In this document: piece by piece, positions 1-6,475 of the stretch
Layout of the letters: the number at the start of each line of letters is the position of its first letter
Position numbering within the stretch: position 1 is the stretch's first letter
Source: an uncultured Lachnospiraceae bacterium
GTDB taxonomy: Bacteria > Bacillota > Clostridia > Lachnospirales > Lachnospiraceae
DNA length: 17,105 bases
Assembly (NCBI GenBank): GCA_900554415.1
Contig: USGU01000027.1
Coordinates: 1 to 17,105, forward strand
Reading direction: 5' to 3'
Translations under genes and position numbers: made by a program
Notes under the pieces: model-generated
The model's input: the letters and a program-made list of their open reading frames with translations, nothing else
Databases searched by the model: none
What the model was told of the DNA's origin: nothing

Positions 1-455
1 AGTTCTGTCATAAAGCTCTGGCAGAATGCCATAATTTCACGGTCTGATTTTCCTTTCGGGTCAAAGTCGGAACCACCTTTACCTCCACCGATTGGAAGTC
101 CTGTCAGAGAGTTCTTGAAAATCTGTTCAAATCCAAGGAATTTAATAATACCTAAATTTACAGAAGGATGTAAACGAAGTCCTCCTTTATATGGTCCGAT
201 AGCACTGTTAAACTGAACACGGTATCCTTTGTTTACACGTACCTGTCCATTATCATCTACCCAAGGAACACGGAAAAGAATCTGTCTTTCAGGCTCAACT
301 AACCGTTCCAGAATTGCTTCTTTTCTATATTTCTCTTCATTTGCTTCTACTACTGCGCGAAGAGATTCCAGTACTTCTTTCACTGCCTGGTGAAATTCTG
401 GCTCCTGTGGATTTTTCTTTACAACTAATTCCATTACTTCATCTACGTATGACAT
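1..455 (-). CDS. gdhA: Glutamate dehydrogenase, N-terminal part (cut by window edge)
   Basis: Glutamate dehydrogenase interconverts 2-oxoglutarate plus ammonia and glutamate in the cytoplasm using NAD(P)H. Only the first 151 residues are inside the window; the reading frame runs off the left edge. The visible part covers the substrate-binding domain. GPYKGGLR (Lys90), FEQIFK (Lys114) and PIGGGKGGSDFDPKGKSD (Lys126) match the three active-site lysines known from hexameric bacterial enzymes such as that of Clostridium symbiosum, with a numbering offset of only one. The ATG at 453-455 has AGGAGG at 465-470, nine bases upstream. Whether it prefers NADP or NAD cannot be decided because the nucleotide-binding domain lies outside. 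It has its own promoter, 142 bases downstream of the purL stop codon on the same strand. Confidence 0.95.
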   Translation of the reverse strand, partial: MSYVDEVMELVVKKNPQEPEFHQAVKEVLESLRAVVEANEEKYRKEAILERLVEPERQILFRVPWVDDNGQVRVNKGYRVQFNSAIGPYKGGLRLHPSVNLGIIKFLGFEQIFKNSLTGLPIGGGKGGSDFDPKGKSDREIMAFCQSFMTE

Positions 456-502
456 CTGCTGCTACCTCCTGATGTGAAATCTGAATTCTTTATTCTTTTA
501 TC

Positions 503-531
503 ACTTTAAAGCATCCTCTTGCCCGTGTCAA
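503..531 (-). promoter_or_regulatory. gdhA sigma-A promoter
   Basis: On the minus strand TTGACA (526-531) and TAAAGT (503-508) are separated by exactly 17 bases. The predicted start of transcription is about 40 bases before the gdhA start codon. The -35 hexamer is perfect and no other promoter competes in the 142-base gap after purL. I see no clear factor-independent terminator for purL here (the TTTTCATGTGAAAA palindrome near 570-585 lacks a U-run), so readthrough from purL is possible. Confidence 0.75.
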
Positions 532-597
532 TATTTTTTTGCAAGTTTCATGTTCATTTCTTGCATTTTTCACATGAAAACGTATGATTTTACCCGA

Positions 598-3500
598 TTA
601 TTTGAAATATTTGACACCTGATTCAAAAATCTTGAGATCCTGTTCTCCGTAAATATTGATTGCAACACCATCACCACGCCGTTCTGAATGTGCCATTTTA
701 CCAAGAACTCTTCCGTCCGGGCTTGTAATACCTTCAATTGCACGATAAGAGCCATTGACATTCCAGTTCTCATCCATAGAAACATTTCCATCCAAATCAC
801 AATACTGGGTTGCTACCTGTCCATTTGCAAAGAGTTTATCCAGCCATTCCTCACTTGCCACAAAACGTCCTTCTCCGTGAGAGGCAGGATTGGTATATAC
901 TCCACCAAGTTCTGCTCCCTGAAGCCATGGTGATTTATTACTTACAACCTTTGTATAAACCATCTTGGAAATATGACGTCCAATTGTATTATAGGTAAGT
1001 GTTGGAGAATCTGCTGTCTGTCCTACAATTGCTCCATTCGGCACAAGACCAAGTTTTACCAGTGTCTGGAAACCGTTGCAGACACCGAGTACCAGACCGT
1101 CTCTCTCATTTAAAAGCTTCTCTACTGCTTCTTTCAACTTTGCATTCTGGAATGCAGTTGCAAAAAATTTGGCAGAACCATCCGGTTCATCACCTGCGGA
1201 AAATCCACCTGGGAACATGATAATCTGAGATTTTTCAATTTCCTTTTCAAATTCTGCCACGGAACTGAGGATGTCTTCTGCGTCCATATTCTTGAATACG
1301 CGTGTTGTCACTGTTGCGCCTGCTCTTTCAAATGCCTTTGCGCTGTCATACTCGCAGTTTGTTCCAGGGAATACCGGTACAAATACACGTGGCTGCGCAA
1401 TCTTATGATTACAGATATAAATATCCTTTGTATCATATAATGGAGATGCCACTTCTTTTTCTGAATGTTCATCCGATACTGTACGGAATACTTCTTCCAA
1501 AGTAGATGTCCATGATTTTTCTGCTTCTTCCAGAGTAATGACTGCATCACCATATGCAAATTCCTGTGCTTCTGTAACTTCACCGATTACTTCTGCTTCT
1601 ACAGCAAGCTCTGCAACTTTATCTGCCGGAACTTCAGCTACCAGTTCTCCGAATGCAGGTGCAAATAATTTGCCTGCCGGAACTTCTGTATCCAGTTTTA
1701 CTCCCAGTCCATTACCAAATGCCATCTTGCTGACTGCTGGAATCACACCATGACGGTCAAGTACATATGCAGAAACAATATTGCCTTTCTGAATATCTTC
1801 TGTTACTTTTGCATACTGTTCCATAACCTTTTCATATACAGGTAAATCATATGCATCTTTTGCAATCTTAATCCATACTAATTTATTTCCGGCTTTTTTC
1901 AGTTCCGGTGTGATAATATCACCCTGTTTTGCAATATCTACAGCAAAAGAAACCAGTGTTGGCGGAACATCAATATGCTCAAATGTTCCTGACATACTGT
2001 CTTTTCCACCGATGGAAGGAAGCCCAAATCCAATCTGTGCGCTGTATGCACCAAGCAGTGCTGCAAACGGCTGACTCCATCTTGACGGGTCTTCTGTCAT
2101 ACGGCGGAAATATTCCTGGAAAGTGAAACGAATCTTACTGTAATCTCCACCTGCTGCCACAATCTTTGCGACAGACTCTGTCACTGCATATACTGCTCCG
2201 TGATATGGACTCCAGCTGGATAAGTATGGGTCAAAACCATAACTCATCATAGTAACGGTATCACATTTTCCTTTTAATACCGGAAGTTTTGCTATCATTG
2301 TCTGAGTCTCTGTCATCTGGTATTTACCACCGTGAGGCATAAATACCGAACCTGCGCCAATGGAACCGTCGAACATTTCGACCAGTCCTTTCTGTGAGCA
2401 GACATTCAAATCAGCCAGTGTATGCAACCATTTTTCCTTAACATCCGCAACTTCTACTTCTTCTTTCAGAATAGAATCTGCTTTTGCAGGAATCTCTACT
2501 TTTACTTTTGTTTCCTGATGTGCTCCGTTGGTATTCAGGAATGCACGGGAAATATTTACAATCTCTTTTCCTCTCCACGAAAGCACCAGTCTCGGACTTT
2601 CTGTCACTTCTGCCACTTTCACGGCTTCTAAGTTTTCTTCTTTTGCATAAGCTAAGAACTGTTCTGCATTTTTCGGAGCAACTACAACTGCCATTCTTTC
2701 CTGGGATTCGGAAATTGCCAGTTCTGTTCCGTCAAGACCTTCGTATTTCTTCGGTACTTTATCCAAATCTACCTTCAGACCATCTGCAAGTTCACCGATG
2801 GCTACCGATACTCCACCTGCACCAAAGTCATTACATTTCTTAATCAGCTTACTTACTTCTTCTCTGCGGAAGAGACGCTGAATCTTACGCTCTGTAGGAG
2901 GATTTCCTTTCTGTACTTCTGCTCCGCAGGTTTCGATGGATTCTTCTGTATGCACTTTTGAAGAACCAGTTGCCCCGCCACATCCGTCACGGCCGGTACG
3001 TCCGCCAAGCAGGATGATGATATCTCCCGGGTCAGAAGTTTCACGAATGACTGCTCTTCTTGGTGCTGCGCCCATAACTGCACCGATTTCCATTCTCTTT
3101 GCAACATAGTCCGGATGATAAATTTCTTTTACCATGCCTGTTGCAAGTCCAATCTGGTTACCATAAGAACTGTATCCGTGTGCTGCACTGCGAACCAGTT
3201 TCTTCTGGGAAAGTTTTCCTTTCAAGGTTTCCTTTACAGATACTGTCGGGTCTGCTGCTCCGGTTACACGCATTGCCTGATATACATAAGTACGTCCTGA
3301 CAACGGGTCACGGATTGCTCCACCAAGACAGGTTGCTGCGCCACCAAATGGTTCAATCTCCGTCGGATGGTTGTGTGTTTCATTCTTGAAGTTTACAAGC
3401 CATTCTTCTTCCACGCCATCTACTTCTACAGGAACAACAATACTGCATGCATTGATTTCATCGGATTCTTCCTGGTCAGCAAGCTTTCCTTCTTTCTTCA

Positions 3501-4356
3501 GTTTGCGCATTGCCATCAATGCAAGATCCATCAGGCAGACAAACTTATCTTCACGCCCTTTGAAGATTTCGCTGTGTGTCTGTAAATATTCTTTGTATGT
3601 ATTCTCAATCGGAGTACGGTAATCCCCTTCATCAAATGTAACATCTGTAAGTTCTGTGGAGAACGTTGTATGACGGCAGTGGTCTGACCAGTAGGTATCC
3701 AGTACTCTGATTTCTGTCATGGAAGGGTCTCTGTCTTCTTCTCCTTTGAAATAGTTCTGAATATGCTGGAAATCTTTAAATGTCATAGCAAGTCCAAGAG
3801 AACCATAGAGCTCCTTCAGTTCTTCCTCTGTCATATCTTTAAATCCATGGAAGATTTTCACATCGACCGGTTCTTCGAACTTGGTAACCAATGTCTCCGG
3901 TTTTTCCATGCTTGTCTCTCTGGAATCCACCGGGTTAATGCAATGTGCCTTAATTGCCTCCAGTTCTTCCTCTGTCACTCCGCCTTCAATTACATAAGTC
4001 GTTGCAGTCTTAATTACTGGAAGTTCATCTTCCTTAATAAACTGCACACACTGTACAGCAGAATCTGCTCTCTGGTCAAACTGTCCAGGGAGAAATTCTA
4101 CAGAAAATACTTTATCATTCTCTCCATAAGAAAATGTCTCATGGTATAATACATCTACTGGTGGTTCTGAGAAAACTCCATTGCATGCTCTCTCAAATGT
4201 TTCATCTGATAGATTTTCAATGTCATAACGGTTCAACACTCTGATATTGGTTGCACTCTTTACTCCCAGATAGCTCTTCACTTCATTCAAAAGTTCCTTC
4301 GCCTGTACTGCGAACTCTGGTTTTTTCTCTACATATACACGTCTTACGCTGCTCAT
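598..4356 (-). CDS. purL: Phosphoribosylformylglycinamidine synthase, single-chain clade-II form
   Basis: PurL converts FGAR, ATP and glutamine to FGAM in step four of de novo purine synthesis. The 1252 residues combine all three functions that other Firmicutes split into PurS, PurL and PurQ. Order: a PurS-like N-terminal region; the linker with WSDHCRH (about 223-229); the synthase core with KNETHNHPTEIEPFGG (about 324-339) and a second AIRS-like half with GLPSIGGKDSMSG; and a C-terminal class I glutaminase with LGVCNGFQT (nucleophile Cys1093) and HSE (His1223, Glu1225). All catalytic parts look intact. The length and HSE, rather than HPE, agree with the clade-II form (TIGR01857) of clostridia, bifidobacteria and streptococci. 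I chose ATG 4354-4356 because GGAGG lies five bases upstream. The in-frame ATG at 4366-4368 has no good ribosome-binding site and itself overlaps that GGAGG. Confidence 0.97.
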   Translation of the reverse strand: MSSVRRVYVEKKPEFAVQAKELLNEVKSYLGVKSATNIRVLNRYDIENLSDETFERACNGVFSEPPVDVLYHETFSYGENDKVFSVEFLPGQFDQRADSAVQCVQFIKEDELPVIKTATTYVIEGGVTEEELEAIKAHCINPVDSRETSMEKPETLVTKFEEPVDVKIFHGFKDMTEEELKELYGSLGLAMTFKDFQHIQNYFKGEEDRDPSMTEIRVLDTYWSDHCRHTTFSTELTDVTFDEGDYRTPIENTYKEYLQTHSEIFKGREDKFVCLMDLALMAMRKLKKEGKLADQEESDEINACSIVVPVEVDGVEEEWLVNFKNETHNHPTEIEPFGGAATCLGGAIRDPLSGRTYVYQAMRVTGAADPTVSVKETLKGKLSQKKLVRSAAHGYSSYGNQIGLATGMVKEIYHPDYVAKRMEIGAVMGAAPRRAVIRETSDPGDIIILLGGRTGRDGCGGATGSSKVHTEESIETCGAEVQKGNPPTERKIQRLFRREEVSKLIKKCNDFGAGGVSVAIGELADGLKVDLDKVPKKYEGLDGTELAISESQERMAVVVAPKNAEQFLAYAKEENLEAVKVAEVTESPRLVLSWRGKEIVNISRAFLNTNGAHQETKVKVEIPAKADSILKEEVEVADVKEKWLHTLADLNVCSQKGLVEMFDGSIGAGSVFMPHGGKYQMTETQTMIAKLPVLKGKCDTVTMMSYGFDPYLSSWSPYHGAVYAVTESVAKIVAAGGDYSKIRFTFQEYFRRMTEDPSRWSQPFAALLGAYSAQIGFGLPSIGGKDSMSGTFEHIDVPPTLVSFAVDIAKQGDIITPELKKAGNKLVWIKIAKDAYDLPVYEKVMEQYAKVTEDIQKGNIVSAYVLDRHGVIPAVSKMAFGNGLGVKLDTEVPAGKLFAPAFGELVAEVPADKVAELAVEAEVIGEVTEAQEFAYGDAVITLEEAEKSWTSTLEEVFRTVSDEHSEKEVASPLYDTKDIYICNHKIAQPRVFVPVFPGTNCEYDSAKAFERAGATVTTRVFKNMDAEDILSSVAEFEKEIEKSQIIMFPGGFSAGDEPDGSAKFFATAFQNAKLKEAVEKLLNERDGLVLGVCNGFQTLVKLGLVPNGAIVGQTADSPTLTYNTIGRHISKMVYTKVVSNKSPWLQGAELGGVYTNPASHGEGRFVASEEWLDKLFANGQVATQYCDLDGNVSMDENWNVNGSYRAIEGITSPDGRVLGKMAHSERRGDGVAINIYGEQDLKIFESGVKYFK

Positions 4357-4403
4357 AGTTTCCTCCATCCTGAGTTTTTTACAAAATCACTAAGTTATAT
4401 CAC

Positions 4404-4481
4404 ATGATACCGGTTCTGAAAGTCTGGTTTGCAAACATTCTAACAAACATGATTGTTTGAAAGTTTTACCCTCGGCATCAT
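4404..4481 (-). promoter_or_regulatory. Structured 5' leader of purL (candidate cis-regulatory RNA or operator)
   Basis: Between the purL promoter and start codon, bases 4473-4481 can pair with 4404-4412 as a nine-base-pair closing stem (one G-U pair). Inside it, 4454-4459 and 4444-4449 form a six-pair hairpin (CAAACA-AUCA-UGUUUG). The UGUUUG arm could instead pair with CAAAC at 4427-4431, so two folds exclude each other. A GTTTGCAAAC palindrome covers 4427-4436. The leader does not match the purine, PRPP, ZTP, THF or guanidine riboswitch consensus as I remember them, and no U-tract terminator follows. The inverted repeats could equally be a DNA operator. The pairings are visible in the sequence; the regulatory role is inference. 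Confidence 0.4.
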
Positions 4482-4499
4482 AATATGTTACTTTATTTT

Positions 4500-4528
4500 A
4501 TCACACTTCTTATTATTAGTACAGTCAA
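4500..4528 (-). promoter_or_regulatory. Probable purL promoter
   Basis: On the minus strand TTGACT (4523-4528) lies 17 bases before TGTGAT (4500-4505), a four-of-six -10 match followed by an A-rich stretch. Transcription from here would give a purL leader of about 135 bases that contains the stem-loop at 4404-4481. The promoter begins only 16 bases after the stop codon of the upstream membrane-protein gene, with no terminator seen between them, so some purL transcript may also come from that gene. Confidence 0.55.
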
Positions 4529-4543
4529 TATATTATTATATTT

Positions 4544-5254
4544 TTATAAGTTTTTCTTATCAATGTTTTTCCGTCTTACAACTTCTGCAATAACAAGTAA
4601 GACAAGTAACAGTCCGGCAAAAAAGCTTCCAATCCGAATCACCATATCAAAGAAAAATCCCTCTGGAAGCATTCGAATCATATAATCTGTCCGTGCATCA
4701 AACAGCCACAAATCATTATCAAAGAAAATCTCATGGAAAATCGTAAAGCACTTTGAGAAATTCATGCTGATTGCAATTCCCAGTGCACCAAACAGCAATA
4801 CCGTCACACCAAGCGTCCATTCATAAGCCCTTGCAAGATTTACTTTCCATTCTTTATCTTTCCATCTAAGTGCCACAAATGCCACAACGAAAATCACAAT
4901 CGCAATACGTCTTAACAGAATTCCCTTCAAAAATAAATTTTGAACTTCTCCCATATGAAAACAATCCTGCTCATTAAAAAAGTCCTGTTTCTTTCCTTCT
5001 ATGGTTGACTCTATACTTAGAGTCTCTTCTTTTCCTTTCAGGTAAGACATCATGTACTTTGTCACCGTCATCACATCGTCCATTTCCATGTCCAAAGATT
5101 CCGTCACCTGATATTTTTCATATTCTTTCTCATAAAAGCCATAATTTCCATAAGTCGCAATCTCAAACCCGGTAATAAGACAGATAAAAATTGCCATAAT
5201 AGAAATAACTACACCTAATAATATCCCTCTTTTACTTTTTTTCTTATTCAACAC
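4544..5254 (-). CDS. DUF1461/TIGR01906 membrane protein, Lit-like lipoprotein transacylase
   Basis: A 236-residue protein with about four hydrophobic spans (roughly 10-30, 110-130, 143-165, 205-226) and a large extracytoplasmic loop after the first. FFNEQDCFHMGEVQNLF (93-108) and NDLWLFDARTDYMIRMLPE (180-198) are hallmarks of the DUF1461/TIGR01906 family. From memory, that family includes Lit, which moves an acyl chain within lipoproteins to make the lyso form, with two catalytic histidines about 72 residues apart. Here His100 and His174 sit in equivalent contexts, 74 apart. The start codon is GTG at 5252-5254 with GAGAGG five bases upstream; the nearby ATG at 5254-5256 is out of frame and hits a stop after two codons. 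It is divergent from a LysR-type regulator. Family membership is fairly sure; the enzymatic activity is inferred. Confidence 0.8.
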   Translation of the reverse strand: MLNKKKSKRGILLGVVISIMAIFICLITGFEIATYGNYGFYEKEYEKYQVTESLDMEMDDVMTVTKYMMSYLKGKEETLSIESTIEGKKQDFFNEQDCFHMGEVQNLFLKGILLRRIAIVIFVVAFVALRWKDKEWKVNLARAYEWTLGVTVLLFGALGIAISMNFSKCFTIFHEIFFDNDLWLFDARTDYMIRMLPEGFFFDMVIRIGSFFAGLLLVLLVIAEVVRRKNIDKKNL

Positions 5255-5314
5255 ATTTTCCTCTCTTCCATCTGTCTTCGTTTTCTCTCTTCTTATTCTA
5301 CTTTAATTTTCCTC

Positions 5315-5343
5315 ATTCTAGCAATTCCAAATACTTTTGTCAA
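5315..5343 (-). promoter_or_regulatory. Promoter of the Lit-like gene
   Basis: On the minus strand TTGACA (5338-5343) and TAGAAT (5315-5320) are separated by 17 bases, a near-consensus sigma-A promoter about 60 bases before the GTG start. Its -35 hexamer is only six bases from the -35 of the divergent lysR promoter, so a protein bound between them could affect both. A short symmetric element, CTTT-N4-AAAG, overlaps the -35. Confidence 0.75.
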
Positions 5344-5349
5344 AGCCTC

Positions 5350-5378
5350 TTGTTTTTCTTGTGAGTTTCTCTTATAAT
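5350..5378 (+). promoter_or_regulatory. Promoter of the LysR-type regulator gene
   Basis: TTGTTT (5350-5355) and a perfect TATAAT (5373-5378) are 17 bases apart. Transcription would start near 5385, giving a leader of about 20 bases before the AGGAGG at 5395-5400. The weak -35 next to the strong divergent promoter fits the usual autoregulated LysR arrangement. I could not pick out a convincing T-N11-A operator. Confidence 0.65.
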
Positions 5379-5407
5379 ACTAATGATTTTTATTAGGAGG
5401 ACTAATG

Positions 5408-6307
5408 ATGGATATCAATTATGAATTATATAAAGTATTCTATTATGTAGCTGATACATTAAGCTTTTCCGAGGCTTCCAAGCGGCTTTTCATTTCACAG
5501 TCAGCTGTCAGCCAGTCCATTAAGACATTGGAAAAGAAAATGAATCAGACTCTTTTCATCCGAAGTACAAAAAAAGTGCAGCTTACACCAGAAGGCGAAA
5601 TTCTGCTTCGCCATATTGAACCTGCCATCAACTTAATCAAACGTGGCGAAGCACAAATTATTGAAGCAGCTTCCTCCACCGGCGGTCAGATTCGTATCGG
5701 TGCCAGCGACACCATATGCCGTTACTTTCTGATTCCTTATCTGGAACGGTTTCATAAAGAGTTTCCCAACGCGCATATTAAAGTTACCAATGCTACTTCC
5801 ATCAAATGTGTCGATTTACTGGAAAGCGGACAGGTTGATTTGATTGTCACCAATTATCCGAACGCCTATCTCGGCAATATGGCATCCACAAAACTGATTA
5901 AAAACTTTCACGATGTGTTTATTGCAAATCAGTCATTCGCCAGTTTAAAAGACCGTACCGTCTCATTACAGGAACTTTTGAAATATCCGATTATGATGTT
6001 AGACAAAAAGAGTACAACCAGTGAATTTCTTCACTCCCTCTTTCAACAGCACCAGCTTGATTTGGTGCCTGAAATAGAATTAAACAGTAACGACCTGCTG
6101 ATTGACCTGGCGAAGATTGGTCTGGGTATTGCCTTTGTTCCTGACTTCTGCATTGCAGAACATGCCGATGATATCTTTGTGGTAGATACCGAAGAGGCCC
6201 TGCCGCCAAGACATCTTGCACTGTCTTTCAACGAGCAGATCCCACTTTCCCATGTTACACGGGAATTTATGAGTTACTTCGACAGCGTGCTTCCGGATTT
6301 ACGATAA
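5408..6307 (+). CDS. LysR-family transcriptional regulator
   Basis: A 299-residue LysR-type regulator. Residues 1-60 form the winged helix-turn-helix; SFSEASKRLFISQSAVSQSI (19-38) is the typical DNA-recognition segment, followed by the LEKKMNQTLFIRS wing and QLTPEGE. Residues from about 90 to the end form the periplasmic-binding-protein-like effector domain (IRIGASDTICRYFLIPYLERF and onward). The family usually controls a divergent neighbour and itself, so the Lit-like gene is the first candidate target; that is an inference. ATG 5408 lies seven bases after AGGAGG, better than ATG 5405 at four bases, so the protein probably starts MDINYELYK. The effector cannot be told from sequence. The domain organisation and length are normal for the family. 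Confidence 0.93.
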   Translation: MDINYELYKVFYYVADTLSFSEASKRLFISQSAVSQSIKTLEKKMNQTLFIRSTKKVQLTPEGEILLRHIEPAINLIKRGEAQIIEAASSTGGQIRIGASDTICRYFLIPYLERFHKEFPNAHIKVTNATSIKCVDLLESGQVDLIVTNYPNAYLGNMASTKLIKNFHDVFIANQSFASLKDRTVSLQELLKYPIMMLDKKSTTSEFLHSLFQQHQLDLVPEIELNSNDLLIDLAKIGLGIAFVPDFCIAEHADDIFVVDTEEALPPRHLALSFNEQIPLSHVTREFMSYFDSVLPDLR

Positions 6308-6360
6308 GCTTTATGCTAAGCCTTTCACCAGACTTTACATTAACCCATAATCTGACTACT

Positions 6361-6380
6361 CTCCACGGCAAGCCGTGGAG
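6361..6380. repeat. Perfect GC-rich inverted repeat between converging genes
   Basis: CTCCACGG and CCGTGGAG form a perfect eight-pair stem (nine with the central C and G) around CAAG. It lies 53 bases after the lysR stop. No U-run follows on either strand, so it is not a standard terminator. It may help stop or stabilise the lysR transcript, or be the remnant of a mobile-element end. No matching copy exists elsewhere in the window. Confidence 0.6.
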
Positions 6381-6415
6381 GTTCTAACTGATGACATTTT
6401 GCACTGACCATGTAC

Positions 6416-6444
6416 AGAAAAGTATGACAGTGGCATACTTTTCT
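6416..6444. terminator. Probable bidirectional terminator between lysR and the helicase gene
   Basis: AGAAAAGTATG (6416-6426) pairs perfectly with CATACTTTTCT (6434-6444) around a seven-base loop. The A-rich and T-rich ends of the stem give a U-tract in either direction, as is common between converging genes: lysR ends at 6307 from the left and the helicase gene at 6476 from the right. The GC-poor core makes it only moderately strong. Confidence 0.6.
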
Positions 6445-6475
6445 CTATACTCTTCCTTTTTTATGCCCGTCTTCT

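Noticed and set aside
541..597. Terminator after purL
   Set aside because: The palindromes here are AT-rich and none is followed by a T-run on the minus strand.
3763..4149. 128-residue plus-strand frame inside purL
   Set aside because: Antisense to a well-conserved gene, no ribosome site or recognisable protein pattern; a shadow frame.
4357..4368. Longer PurL start at ATG 4368
   Set aside because: No ribosome-binding site upstream, and these codons themselves contain the GGAGG that serves ATG 4356.
4404..4481. Known purine riboswitch before purL
   Set aside because: The three-way junction with conserved loop-loop bases of the purine riboswitch is not present; only a generic stem and hairpin can be seen.
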